From: Virgibacillus litoralis
GTDB lineage: Bacteria > Bacillota > Bacilli > Bacillales > Amphibacillaceae
Assembly: GCF_017873675.1 (NCBI RefSeq)
Contig: NZ_JAGGKK010000011.1
Coordinates: 62,001-126,000, forward strand
DNA length: 64,000 bases
Direction: 5' to 3'
Position 1 is the first letter of the stretch, and every line of letters begins with the position of its first letter. A program made the translations under genes and the position numbers. Positions 44,325 to 52,670 of the stretch are shown in pieces. The notes beneath the pieces were generated by a model that ran no database searches, had not been told where the DNA came from, and saw only the letters and a program-made list of their open reading frames with translations.

Positions 44325-44777
44325 CTATTTAAATAATTTACCAAGCTTGTCGAAAGACTGTTCCCATCCACTAATAGCATGATTCATCTCTTTCGAATAC
44401 GGGCCGTTGTATAACGTCATCTTGGTTTTACCATCTAGTTCATCAAATTGAACCCGAGTAATCATGGCAGAAAGCCTGAGATCTGTTTGTTCCTCGGACC
44501 GGAGGACAAGAAGACGAGGTTCTACGAGTTCGATAATTTCGTGTTGAATCCATATCTCTGTACCGGTATTGATTTGAACCATACATAAATTAAACCTACC
44601 GCCGACACGAAGGTCAATGTCAATAGATTCCTTCGGGGTTTGGAACCCGGCTGGCCCCCACCATTTAGCCAACAGCTCAGGTTTTGTCCAAGACTTCCAA
44701 ACCAGCTCACGGGGCGCATCAAAAATTCTTTTTAGAGTAAGCTCCTTATCCCCATTTACATCATTCGGGTTCGTCAT
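44325..44777 (-). CDS. SRPBCC/AHSA1-family protein
   Basis: The 150-residue single-domain protein has LTLKRIFDAPRELVWKSWTK, PELLAKWWGPAGF and a C-terminal helix ending GWEQSFDKLGKLF. Its helix-grip fold binds hydrophobic ligands. It starts inside the last codons of the ArsR gene (17-bp overlap) and is followed 12 bp later by the DHFR-like gene. It is probably a ligand-binding or stress protein under ArsR control. Confidence 0.88.
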   Translation of the reverse strand: MTNPNDVNGDKELTLKRIFDAPRELVWKSWTKPELLAKWWGPAGFQTPKESIDIDLRVGGRFNLCMVQINTGTEIWIQHEIIELVEPRLLVLRSEEQTDLRLSAMITRVQFDELDGKTKMTLYNGPYSKEMNHAISGWEQSFDKLGKLFK

Positions 44778-45120
44778 ATTGATCAGCCTTTCCTTCCTTA
44801 TTCTTCTTCATTTCAGTTTCTAACACCTTATCTAATGCATCAAAACGTTGAGTCCAAAGCTGTGTAATGTGGTTCGCCCATTCCTCAAGTTCGATTATGG
44901 CGTCAGGATTAAGCTGATATATACGCTGTTGAGCTTTTTTTTCCATCCGAACCAAATTCGCTTCTCGAAGAATTTTTAAATGTTGTGAAATCGCAGGTGG
45001 ACTTATATTAAAACGATCATAAATATCCGTTGCAGTTAACTGCTCTTGATTGGCCAATATCTCTAAGATGTATCGTCGATTAGGCTCGGAAAGAGCATGA
45101 AAAATATCCTTAGACACCAT
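44761..45120 (-). CDS. ArsR-family transcriptional regulator
   Basis: The 119-residue winged-helix protein has IFHALSEPNRRYILEILANQ, LTATDIYDRF and the recognition region ISPPAISQHLKILREANLV. No Cys-rich metal site is visible, so it belongs to the non-metal ArsR group usually paired with AHSA1 genes. The ATG at 45120 is about 13 bases after GGAGGTGA, a long spacing. It is likely an autorepressor of the three-gene operon. Confidence 0.9.
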   Translation of the reverse strand: MVSKDIFHALSEPNRRYILEILANQEQLTATDIYDRFNISPPAISQHLKILREANLVRMEKKAQQRIYQLNPDAIIELEEWANHITQLWTQRFDALDKVLETEMKKNKEGKADQYDEPE

Positions 45121-45512
45121 GGTAATGTTAAAGTCACCTCCTTCTAAAGGAACTTTGGAACCGTTGCATACATAATAAATTATATAACTAATTAAGTCAA
45201 CACTTAAATAAGTCAACACTTAATAAACATAATAGACCGTATTGTATTTAATTTCATTTTCTTATTAAAATTAGTAAGAGAGGGCCTGGTGCAGAAATAT
45301 ATTCGGTTTCACTAAAACACTAGAAGTCGTATCCGCATCAAACAGTAGCATTGTAAGAGTGTGGACGATTATTATGGTTAATCTGGATAATTTCGTTTCT
45401 GTGATAAAAACTGGTAACTTCGAGTGGTTAATGATTCACTCATTTAAAGAAAGACATTTTGGAACCCAATTAACCAGATTGTATATCCTCTTTAAAATAA
45501 GCGACATAATGA
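45121..45512. other. Intergenic region, nothing convincing
   Basis: The region contains the presumed ArsR-operon promoter region, with a direct repeat TAAGTCAACACTTAA at 45193-45222 that may be its operator. An open frame starting at 45359 on + overlaps the OpuAC terminator and has no ribosome site. Confidence 0.4.
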
Positions 45513-45552
45513 AAACTCCCCTTCAAGTATCCAAATACTCAAAGGGGAGAAT
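45513..45552 (-). terminator. Terminator of the OpuAC gene
   Basis: On the - strand CTCCCCTT and AAGGGGAG enclose an inner AGTATTTGGATACTT pairing, followed by TTTTC. Confidence 0.85.
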
Positions 45553-45569
45553 ATATTACTTATGCGGAC

Positions 45570-46490
45570 TTATTCTGCAGGCTTAAGATCTTCAATAGAA
45601 TCAATGTCCATATAGGTTGGCACAGCTAAACCTATCTTTGCGCCTTCTAAGTTCGCTCCTAAATCTTCAAATTGACCTTCATATTCTTCATAAAATGCAC
45701 CATGTGTTGTTGGCATCCACGGAGAAAGAGATGCATCAGCATCACCCGATGCGATTGCTTCAAACAAAATAGCTGGATCAATTTGTGTAAGGTTAACCTC
45801 ATATCCTTGTTCTTGTAGTACAATTTTCGCTACATTTGCTGAAAAAAGTTCTGTATCCCATGAAGTTGAAGCCAGTTTTATTTGTTTACCATCTACAGGC
45901 TCCACATCTTTTGTCCATTTTGCAACTGTTTCCTGATTTTCATCCACCCACTGCTTTGCTACTTTTTCAAAATCAAACTCCATTTTCTGTGCCTGGAGTA
46001 GAGCAGATTCCATTGCTGGTAATTCCCAGTAGATTCTATCTAATATCTTATAAGCCTTTGGCATATCATCTTTTAAGCCTTTTCTTGCGATCGTAGTAAT
46101 GTATTCTTTCTCACCAAAGGTTCCTTTAGGATCTTCCAGGTACTTCAAATCCCACTTAGCAAATTTGTAGTGAGGTGACCATGCCGCAACAACAATTGGT
46201 TCTTGGTTATCAATCGCATTGCCTAATGCTGTTAACATGGCAGCCGATGAAGCAGTTTCTTGTTTCCAGCCAGCAAGACTATCATACGCAGCTATCGCCT
46301 TTTTGTTCGTTTCAGTCTGTCCAGCGCCAGGCTCAATACCAGTAATTGTATATTCCATTTCTTTACTCACACTTGTACCGGACTCAGCCTGCTCATTTCC
46401 ACCTTCATTCTCTTCTCCACAACCTGCTGCTACAAGAGATAAAGATAATCCCGTAATAATGCCTAGTTTTTTCCATTTAAAGTTAAACAT
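45570..46490 (-). CDS. opuAC: Glycine betaine ABC transporter substrate-binding lipoprotein, OpuAC type
   Basis: The 306-residue precursor has lipobox VAAGC with Cys at residue 24. The order of lobes matches B. subtilis OpuAC: TITGIEPGAGQTETNKKAI and VVAAWSPHYKFAKWDLKYLEDP first, then IKLASTSWDTELFSANV, DADASLSPWMPTTH and GLAVPTYMDIDSIEDLK. Trp residues in SPH and SPWMP regions fit the betaine cage. Its ATPase and permease partners are not adjacent, so it is an orphan here; it could serve a transporter encoded elsewhere. An osmoprotectant role is consistent with a halotolerant host. Confidence 0.88.
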   Translation of the reverse strand: MFNFKWKKLGIITGLSLSLVAAGCGEENEGGNEQAESGTSVSKEMEYTITGIEPGAGQTETNKKAIAAYDSLAGWKQETASSAAMLTALGNAIDNQEPIVVAAWSPHYKFAKWDLKYLEDPKGTFGEKEYITTIARKGLKDDMPKAYKILDRIYWELPAMESALLQAQKMEFDFEKVAKQWVDENQETVAKWTKDVEPVDGKQIKLASTSWDTELFSANVAKIVLQEQGYEVNLTQIDPAILFEAIASGDADASLSPWMPTTHGAFYEEYEGQFEDLGANLEGAKIGLAVPTYMDIDSIEDLKPAE

Positions 46491-46851
46491 GTTGTATATA
46501 ACTCCCCTTAGTCTAATTATAATGTGATGATTTAGTGGATTGTCTTAGAGGTTCCATACTCTTGTTAAATTAGTGAAATAATACTAATTATGTTTAAAAA
46601 GACAACTAGGGTAAATTCTATATGTTTTTCAATGTATAACTCAAACAGTGAATTAATCATTTCTGCGCCAACAAAAAGACTAGGAAGAGCTCTCTTGTAA
46701 TTTTTAAAGGAAGCACGTTAACTTCCTTCCAATTACTACTTCTTAGACACCCAACTGATTTAGAAGGCTTTTCGTATCTTAGTTATTGCATAAGCGTGGT
46801 TAATCTTGGCGATAATAGCTGATAGTTTCTACTAATCTCAAGAGGTGGACT
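46491..46851. other. Divergent intergenic region
   Basis: This 360-bp region holds the promoters of OpuAC (-) and the CBO0543-like gene (+). A short GGAAG/CTTCC hairpin near 46709-46730 is the only structure seen. Confidence 0.3.
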
Positions 46852-47358
46852 ATGTATTTATTATTAGTTTTAGTTGTTTGGACAGTATTTGCTTATAAAT
46901 TTATTGATTGGTCACGGGTAAAAGATCAATATCCTACGATTTTATTTTTCATTGCCATAAACATGACATATAACACGATTTATCATGATCAATTACTGTG
47001 GGCTTTTCAGGGAATTACTGCAGAATGGTTAAACCATACGACGATTAATTTATTTTTCACGTTTTATATTTGTCCAGTGACCCTAATTATTTTTTTCCAG
47101 CGAATGCCTGCAGTCCGGAATGCAAAAATTATTTATGTAGCAGTTTGGGTGATTTTTTACACGATTATTGAGGCGTTATTTGCTTATAAGGGAATGTATG
47201 TATATGGAGATGGATGGAATAGCTGGCAGAATATCTGGTTAAACGCCATATTTTTTATATTTTTACTTATCCATTACAGAAAACCTGCTTGGGCACTTAT
47301 TCTTGCTTTACCAGCAGTAGCGCTTTTCTATTTCATGTTCCCGGTTCCGCTCTATTAA
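46852..47358 (+). CDS. CBO0543-family membrane protein
   Basis: The 168-residue protein has five predicted helices, with WSRVKDQYPTILFFIAINM, TYNTIYHDQLLWAF and LNHTTINLFFTFYICP, which match the uncharacterised CBO0543 family common in Bacillus. AAGAGGTGG precedes ATG. A 37-residue membrane peptide is encoded 28 bp downstream. The function is unknown. Confidence 0.75.
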   Translation: MYLLLVLVVWTVFAYKFIDWSRVKDQYPTILFFIAINMTYNTIYHDQLLWAFQGITAEWLNHTTINLFFTFYICPVTLIIFFQRMPAVRNAKIIYVAVWVIFYTIIEALFAYKGMYVYGDGWNSWQNIWLNAIFFIFLLIHYRKPAWALILALPAVALFYFMFPVPLY

Positions 47359-47386
47359 ATAAACCATTACAGAGGTGAGATCCTTC

Positions 47387-47500
47387 ATGTTCGTTCAAAA
47401 TGTTTTATCCACACCAGTCTTTTTGTTATTACTATTTTTGACCTATTTATCCATGGCATTCTATTTATTTAGAATCGAAGGAAGAAAGTCTAAAAAATAA
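47387..47500 (+). CDS. 37-residue single-helix membrane peptide
   Basis: MFVQNVLSTPVFLLLLFLTY is followed by LSMAFYLFRIEGRKSKK: one membrane helix with a basic tail. AGAGGTGAG lies 8 bases before ATG. It is co-directional with the preceding membrane protein and may be its partner. No family is recognised. Confidence 0.55.
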   Translation: MFVQNVLSTPVFLLLLFLTYLSMAFYLFRIEGRKSKK

Positions 47501-47515
47501 TGATGAAAACAGTTT

Positions 47516-47560
47516 AAACAAGCCAAAATAAACTTGATATTTTGGCTTGTTCCTTTTATA
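47516..47560. terminator. Bidirectional terminator
   Basis: AACAAGCCAAAAT/ATTTTGGCTTGTT is a 13-bp perfect stem with a T-rich tail on +. It also lies 50 bp beyond the clpP stop on -. Confidence 0.85.
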
Positions 47561-47612
47561 TCTTCCACCGTACTCACGGTTCCTTGTACGGTACATTTAA
47601 GTCCAACGCCTA

Positions 47613-48194
47613 TTATTTCGCTTGTACGATGGCGTCAATTATTCCGTAATCTTTCGCTTCTTCAGCATTTAAGAAATAATCACGGTCTGTATCGACTGCA
47701 ACCTTTTCAACCGGTTGGCCAGTTCGTTCTGCTATTAATTGATTCAACTGTTTACGCAGCTTTATAATCCTTTTAGCTGATATATCAATATCCGTTGCTT
47801 GACCTCGTGCACCACCAAGTGGCTGATGAAGCATAATTTCACTATTTGGGAGTGCATATCGTTTACCCTTTGTTCCTGCGAGTAAAAGCATTGCAGCGAA
47901 TGAGGCCGACATTCCTGTACAAATCGTGCTAATATCTGGTTTAATGTATTGCATCGTATCAAAGATTGCAAACCCTGCAGAAGTTGAACCACCTGGGCTA
48001 TTGATGTAGAGAGAAATATCCTTATCAGCATCATTAGCCGCTAAAAACAATAGTTGCGCTACAACACTGTTTGCCATGTGGTCGTTAATCTCATCACTTA
48101 CCATGATAATTCGGTCTTTCAACAACCTGGAATATATATCGTACGATCGTTCACCTTGACTTGATTGTTCAATAACATATGGGATTGCAGTCAT
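47613..48194 (-). CDS. clpP: ATP-dependent Clp protease proteolytic subunit
   Basis: The 193-residue protein has the ClpP catalytic triad at the usual positions: S98 in GMSASFA, H123 in MLHQP and D172 in DTDRDYF. Other ClpP blocks are [14 protein letters not shown] and RTGQPVEKV. Bacillaceae often carry a second clpP besides the housekeeping gene. The site next to a sigma factor gene, instead of the usual housekeeping context, and divergence around the active Ser (GMSASFAAM rather than GMAASMGAF) suggest this is the paralogue. AAAGGAGGAATAAGG precedes ATG. It is 24 bp downstream of the sigma gene and very probably co-transcribed. Confidence 0.93.
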   Translation of the reverse strand: MTAIPYVIEQSSQGERSYDIYSRLLKDRIIMVSDEINDHMANSVVAQLLFLAANDADKDISLYINSPGGSTSAGFAIFDTMQYIKPDISTICTGMSASFAAMLLLAGTKGKRYALPNSEIMLHQPLGGARGQATDIDISAKRIIKLRKQLNQLIAERTGQPVEKVAVDTDRDYFLNAEEAKDYGIIDAIVQAK

Positions 48195-48218
48195 CCTTAT
48201 TCCTCCTTTGTATACAGC

Positions 48219-48908
48219 CTAAGCTGCCATCGAGAAGGAGCCTTGAGGAGGAGAGAATTGGTAAAGTTTCAGCTTCGGTTGAGTTTCCATTGAGAATAAA
48301 ATTGGTATAAGCCTGATTACACCAGTAGGGTCATTCAACCGGACCGCCTGGATTATTGCCGGGGTCAATACTTCTACATTCTCCTCGGACCAATAATCCC
48401 TGACAGAATGTATTTCTTCATCTAATAACAGCCTTGCAAGCCTTTTTCTGGCTCGGTTTAAAACTGCTTTAACAGCTGTTTCAGTCATATCGAACATCTC
48501 GGCGATCTCCATAATTTGATACCGAAACACATCTTTTAACGCAACTATAACCGATTGCTTTGGTGTGAGCTTAGAAATCAACTCTTCCACCAAGTCCATC
48601 ATGTCATCCTTATACTCATTTGTTTCATCAGTTTCTTCAAACGTAAATCCGATTATTTCTCGATTACGTTTTTGGAGTAAATCCATCCACAAATTAAATG
48701 CCATCTTTTTTAACAATGCAGCGTTCAAATCTTTATGTTGTCCATAGTGGTTTATCGCTTTGAATAACGTTTCCTGGACAAGATCCTCAGCATCCCATTT
48801 GTTTTTGGTCAAATAATGGCAATAAGGAATAAGTTTCGAATAAAGATCTTTCAGGTCAGAAGAATTAACTTTTTCAGTTTGTACTTTTATGCCAGGCCTG
48901 GCGTACAT
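48219..48908 (-). CDS. ECF-like RNA polymerase sigma factor
   Basis: The protein of about 229 residues has a region 2 with LIPYCHYLTKNKWDAEDLVQ and ETLFKAI near residues 25-55. Region 4 has LTPKQSVIVALKDVFRYQIM, EIAEMFDMTETAVKAVL and RARKRLARLL near 115-160. A C-terminal extension of about 65 residues with no recognised fold follows. Sigma factors with C-terminal extensions are often controlled without a classical anti-sigma, and none is adjacent here. AAAGGAGTGA fixes ATG at 48908. It leads an operon with clpP, so it may direct expression of protease or stress genes. Confidence 0.85.
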   Translation of the reverse strand: MYARPGIKVQTEKVNSSDLKDLYSKLIPYCHYLTKNKWDAEDLVQETLFKAINHYGQHKDLNAALLKKMAFNLWMDLLQKRNREIIGFTFEETDETNEYKDDMMDLVEELISKLTPKQSVIVALKDVFRYQIMEIAEMFDMTETAVKAVLNRARKRLARLLLDEEIHSVRDYWSEENVEVLTPAIIQAVRLNDPTGVIRLIPILFSMETQPKLKLYQFSPPQGSFSMAA

Positions 48909-49054
48909 TTTACTCACTCCTTTAGCTCCTCTCTTTACATACTTTAACGATTAAAGAAGGAAAAAAGATACGGGAGTTATATATTTTTTATTTAACACTA
49001 ACATTTATACTTCATAAATAAGGAAAAAATGAATATCTTGGTCCGCTAATACTA

Positions 49055-49100
49055 TTAAAACATCCCATTGTTGTTAGGAGAACTCTCTGGTATGGGTTGA
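49055..49100 (-). pseudogene. Fragment identical to the 3' end of the SnoaL-like gene
   Basis: TTAAAACATCCCATT and GTTAGGAGAACTCTCTGGTA match 55334-55379 at about 43 of 46 positions. The codons read IPESSPNNNGMF then stop, the same ending as the protein at 55334. It is fused in the same strand to the SDR remnant. Confidence 0.75.
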
Positions 49101-49418
49101 ATCCGCTGCTTTTGTATCAATTGCACTTTCAATCTTACCTACAATTCCAGCATTATTGAAGAAAATATCAATGCTGCCAAATTAATCAACTGCTGCTTTC
49201 ACATATTTCTCTACATCTTCCCTTTTGAAACGTCTGCTTGTACTGTTAATACTTCTCCAAAAACACTTAAATCCTTTTTTAGTTTTCTCAAGAGGTTCTT
49301 CAAATAAATCTACAATGACAACCTTTGCGCCTTCTTTTAATAGTTATTTGGCAGTTTCTTTTCCAAGTCCACCAGCACCGCCAGTGATAACTGCTACTTT
49401 GCCTTCAACTCTACCCAT
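49101..49418 (-). pseudogene. Short-chain dehydrogenase/reductase remnant
   Basis: Reading from ATG 49418 gives GRVEGKVAVITGGAGGLGKE, an SDR cofactor motif. The frame then has a stop, and continues as EGAKVVIVDL, another stop, and FGSIDIFFNNAGIVGKIESA (the NNAG motif). Frame changes and at least two stops make it non-functional. GGAGAA still precedes the ATG. The catalytic half is gone and is replaced by the SnoaL-like tail. Confidence 0.8.
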
Positions 49419-49542
49419 GTTAAATTTCTCCTATTATACAATCTGTATCATCACATTAATAGAAAATTTATATTATAGATTATCGATAATCTATAATTGT
49501 TATAAAATTATTTCTACCAAAACAAATATAATGCATTAGAGA

Positions 49543-49620
49543 AGATGAAGCATAGAGACGGTGATGCTGCTTCCACGCCCCAAAAAGAAAGCATGAGAAC
49601 CATATCCGAGCTTCTTCTTT
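49543..49620. repeat. Small palindromic element, copy 1
   Basis: GCTGCTTCCACGCCCCAAAA and GAAAGCATGAGA...CCGAGCTTCTTCT match 57238-57312. The left arm is decayed. It interrupts the recombinase remnant. Confidence 0.55.
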
Positions 49621-49621
49621 T

Positions 49622-49697
49622 TTCCAATTCGGTGCACCTGTGATGGATCCAGCCTTTCTCCATCTTTTCGGCTTTGAATACAGGATGACCATCATGC
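49622..49697 (-). pseudogene. Tyrosine recombinase fragment
   Basis: The stretch containing CAATTCGGTGCACCTGTGAT and CGGCTTTGAATACAGGATGA is homologous to 54078-54152 inside the integrase remnant at 53874, including the reading MVILYSK...V. Only about 25 codons remain. Confidence 0.55.
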
Positions 49698-50150
49698 CTA
49701 TTTCCCTTTAATTCAACTGATACATTACAGTAATTATCTATTGAACAATCTCATAATATTAAATTTGACAGTATATTCCAATATATGTATATTTGTTTTA
49801 GTGACTTTGTTGTCATGGGTGATTTACTTTTGTTCATTCGTGTCTATAAAAAAGGGAGGTTTTAGCAACACTTCCTTTATTTATAGAACTTTTCCATTCA
49901 ATAGCGTTGTGACATATTAAGATTGTTTAACTTTTTCTCATCTAGGTCTAACTCTATTTCTTTACCTATCAATTCTGTCAGGGTAGTTGAATTAAGGGGG
50001 ATCCTCTCAATGTACTAAAGGATATGCATTGTTACTGATATACTGGTTCATTTATTACAAAAGTGTAATTTATAATCACGTCAAATTCCTTATAATAACA
50101 TTTTAGTTGCTAGTATTATTATAAAAAGCTATAAGGGAAGTGGGGATAAG
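49698..50150. other. AT-rich gap before the HTH-TPR gene
   Basis: No gene is visible. TTCCTTATAATAAC at about 50089-50102 includes a TATAAT-like -10 box for the downstream regulator; the -35 region is unclear. Confidence 0.3.
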
Positions 50151-51398
50151 ATGAGTTATGGAATCAAAATTAAACATTTACGTGTTAAAAAGAATATGAA
50201 TCAACAAGATCTATCTAATGGAATTTGTTCTATATCATATTTAAGTAAAATAGAAAATAATGTAGTTAAACCGAATAGAGAAATTATAGATCTTTTATGT
50301 GAAAAACTAGGAATAACTTTACATGAACTACAAACTGAAGAAGAACTTTTGCTTAAAATGAAATGTGAGTTAACCGAACTGAATTATTTGATTCGTAGGA
50401 AAGAGACTAATATTGTATTCAAATTTAACGAGATACTAAAACGTTATGAAGCTCTAAACTCACCACAGGCAAATGTTATTAAATTAATATTTGAACTTCG
50501 AATTACCTTATTGTCATTAGATAGAATAAAATTAACAGACATCTATAATAGAGTTATCGAAAACCTTGATTATAAACCAAACTGGATTGAACCTTATTAT
50601 TACATGTTTTGTGGTCTTTTTCATTACATGATTGGTAGTTTAGAGCAGGCATTATCTTTTTATAAAAAAGCTGAGAAATGTGTACAAACAGATAAAGAAG
50701 AAGTTTATTATCAATTGGCACTTGTATATAGTCGTCTTGGGAATTTTTCATTATCAACATTATATTTGAACAGAGCATACGATATCTTTGTTCAAAAAAT
50801 GGATTATGAATTATGTACTAGTTGTAATTTATTATTAGGTATCAATTATAGGAAGATGGGAGAACTACAGAAATCTAAAGAAAATTATTTTAAAATAACA
50901 CAAAATTTATCACCAAAGAGAGATAAGGAAACCTTGGGAAAGGTATACCATAATCTAGGTCTTATTTATTCAGATGAAGGTGACTCAACAAAATCAATTT
51001 TTTTTTATAAGAAAAGTTTAAAAGTTAAAAAAGCAGACTCAAAAATCAATACCCTATATGTCTTATCCCGGGAATATGTAAAATTAAAAGATTTTAAGAG
51101 TGCAAAAAAATGGAATGAACTTGGAATAAATTCCGCGATTAAACAGAAAAGTGAAAATCACTTAATCATGTTCAATGTATTAAATTATGAAATCAATAAT
51201 AAACTCAATACACATGATTTCGAAAATTATATGATTAATGTAGCTATTCCTTTTTTTGAAAAACGGCAAGAGAGACAGACGTTATCAGAGTATGTTCATA
51301 AAATGGCTATTTATTACGAAAATATACGACAATATAAGAACTCATATTTAATGCTAAAAAAATTAACCCATTTTAAAGAAGGAGAGACAATAAAATGA
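50151..51398 (+). CDS. HTH-TPR regulator, RRNPP-type peptide receptor (NprR/PlcR-like)
   Basis: The 415-residue protein has an N-terminal HTH_3 DNA-binding domain (about 5-60, IKHLRVKKNMNQQDLSNGI, SYLSKIENN). The rest is helical with TPR-type repeats: YYQLALVYSRLGNFSLSTLY, LLGINYRKMGELQKSKENY and VYHNLGLIYSDEGDSTKSIF. Length and plan match NprR, PlcR and related receptors that bind re-imported signalling peptides. GGGAAGTGGGG precedes ATG. Its TGA stop overlaps the ATG of a 44-residue secreted pro-peptide (ATGA), the classic arrangement for a cognate signal. AT-rich codon use suggests an accessory gene. Confidence 0.85.
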   Translation: MSYGIKIKHLRVKKNMNQQDLSNGICSISYLSKIENNVVKPNREIIDLLCEKLGITLHELQTEEELLLKMKCELTELNYLIRRKETNIVFKFNEILKRYEALNSPQANVIKLIFELRITLLSLDRIKLTDIYNRVIENLDYKPNWIEPYYYMFCGLFHYMIGSLEQALSFYKKAEKCVQTDKEEVYYQLALVYSRLGNFSLSTLYLNRAYDIFVQKMDYELCTSCNLLLGINYRKMGELQKSKENYFKITQNLSPKRDKETLGKVYHNLGLIYSDEGDSTKSIFFYKKSLKVKKADSKINTLYVLSREYVKLKDFKSAKKWNELGINSAIKQKSENHLIMFNVLNYEINNKLNTHDFENYMINVAIPFFEKRQERQTLSEYVHKMAIYYENIRQYKNSYLMLKKLTHFKEGETIK

Positions 51399-51529
51399 AG
51401 GCGTTTAAAATTATATTATCAATCTCAATCATTGGTATTTTTTTGTTCAGTACCAAGGCTCCCCTTGTATCTGCTGAAGATGATTATCCAGATCCATTAA
51501 ACGTATCACCTATTGATTATGACTGCTGA
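51395..51529 (+). CDS. Secreted signalling pro-peptide (44 residues)
   Basis: MKAFKIILSISIIGIFLFST is a signal peptide core, with a cleavage site at VSA-E after residue 27. The released part, EDDYPDPLNVSPIDYDC, is acidic and ends in Cys. A mature pheromone is most likely cut from the C-terminal 5-10 residues, as in PapR, NprX and Phr peptides. AAGGAG lies 11 bases before the ATG, which overlaps the receptor stop (ATGA). It was too short for routine gene calling. A terminator follows 60 bp later. Confidence 0.8.
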   Translation: MKAFKIILSISIIGIFLFSTKAPLVSAEDDYPDPLNVSPIDYDC

Positions 51530-51588
51530 CTTTACCAGTTCGAAATAAGACCTTAAATAAATTTGTGTATGGTTCAAAGTAAAGAGTA

Positions 51589-51618
51589 AGGACAAGAGAT
51601 CCTTGTTCTTTTTTTTTT
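51589..51618 (+). terminator. Terminator of the receptor/pro-peptide operon
   Basis: AGGACAAG/CTTGTTCT has a 5-base loop, followed by ten T residues. Confidence 0.85.
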
Positions 51619-51967
51619 AGATTTTTTCAAATCCATTAAAATTATAGATCTAAGCTATATATATTTGGTTTTATTTCACAATATATATTTGGAAGGATAA
51701 TCCCCTCAGTTGGAGAACTATATTAATCAAGACTAATATTTGAACAAGTAAATACTATTGTTTTCTACTTGTTCTGAACATTTAAAAATGGGGAGAGGTG
51801 ATACACATATATTAAAAAAAGTGTAAAGGAGGCTAAGGGCAAACGAAAATCGTGATACAGAACTTTGAGGTTCTAGTTACGAAATCTAAATGATTTTAAT
51901 TTTCATATGTGTAACTAATATTTCGCGTAGATTAAAGCAAATAAATATAATTAGGAGGATTTTTGAT
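51619..51967. other. Leader region of the secreted-protein gene
   Basis: This 350-bp AT-rich gap contains two ribosome-site-like motifs without convincing reading frames (GGGGAGAGGTGA near 51789 and AAAGGAGG near 51825). A small AGAAC/GTTCT hairpin lies near 51859-51874. A control region for the downstream gene is likely here. Confidence 0.3.
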
Positions 51968-52585
51968 ATGGAGATCAAAAAAATAATGTTTTCTTTAATA
52001 ACCGTTTCATTTTTGTTCACATTGGTACTAGTGGCTCCTGTCGGTGCGGAAGAAGAAGCTAAGGTTTTCGACACTAAAATCGATAATGTATCTAAAGATG
52101 ATTACATTGACAAAGAAGGAGATAAAGTGCAAGAAAAAGTTTATTACAATAGCGAAGGGGATATAGTTAAAGTCTCAGTAGAAAAAGGAGAATACGCAGA
52201 ACCTGTAAGCACAGATAATTCTATACAATCTTACGGATCGTACTATGCAGTCTCTAGAAGTAGTGTTACTGCAAGATTCGAAGCCTGGTCGGGTGCTCCC
52301 CAGGTGAGGGTTTACGCTAATGGTTTCTCAGATTCATATACTAGTAGCAGTAAGAGCACAAAGAAATCAATTGATAGAATTATTGTGAATACCACTCTTA
52401 TGATGAACGCATCAGTGGAAGATCAGGATTCAGATTCTAGATCATCATCGTCTTTTGCAAATGCAAGTGCCAAACAACAAAGTTTTATGATTCCTACACA
52501 TTCCCAATATTCTAGAAGCAGTCATACTTACCATAATAGCGGTACAAATAGTGTATACCACAGCACCGAAGCAAGCCGCGGATAA
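51968..52585 (+). CDS. Secreted Ser-rich protein of unknown function
   Basis: The 205-residue precursor has a signal peptide (IKKIMFSLITVSFLFTLVLV, cut near VGA-E). An acidic segment (about 30-85) is followed by a Ser/Thr-rich domain with SVTARFEAWSGAPQVRVYAN and KKSIDRIIVNTTLMMNASVE. There are no Cys residues and no family is recognised. TTAGGAGGA lies 7 bases before ATG; the frame upstream to 51890 has no site. It lies directly downstream of the peptide-receptor cassette, so it is a candidate regulated product. Confidence 0.75.
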   Translation: MEIKKIMFSLITVSFLFTLVLVAPVGAEEEAKVFDTKIDNVSKDDYIDKEGDKVQEKVYYNSEGDIVKVSVEKGEYAEPVSTDNSIQSYGSYYAVSRSSVTARFEAWSGAPQVRVYANGFSDSYTSSSKSTKKSIDRIIVNTTLMMNASVEDQDSDSRSSSSFANASAKQQSFMIPTHSQYSRSSHTYHNSGTNSVYHSTEASRG

Positions 52586-52623
52586 TGGTAGGAACGGCCT
52601 AAACAATATAGACTCAAAACATT

Positions 52624-52655
52624 AAGTATGAAAGCCCTCAAGGGCTTTCATACTT
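52624..52655 (+). terminator. Perfect 15-bp hairpin between the secreted protein and lipoprotein genes
   Basis: AAGTATGAAAGCCCT/AGGGCTTTCATACTT has a very short loop and is immediately followed by AAAGAGG, the lipoprotein ribosome site. It has no T-run, so it may be a processing or attenuation hairpin and not a full stop. Confidence 0.6.
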
Positions 52656-52670
52656 AAAGAGGTGTTAATT

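Noticed and set aside
45359-45586. 75-codon frame on the + strand
   Set aside because: It has no ribosome site and runs through the OpuAC terminator into the OpuAC coding region.
45570-46490. Apparent circular permutation of the betaine-binding protein
   Set aside because: The lobe order equals that of B. subtilis OpuAC as I remember its sequence, so it is normal for this subfamily.
48219-48908. Housekeeping or sporulation sigma factor
   Set aside because: Only regions 2 and 4 are visible, as in ECF types; no region 3 or 1.2 motifs are present.
49225-49539. 104-codon frame on the + strand
   Set aside because: It is antisense to the SDR pseudogene, which has clear homology in the other direction.
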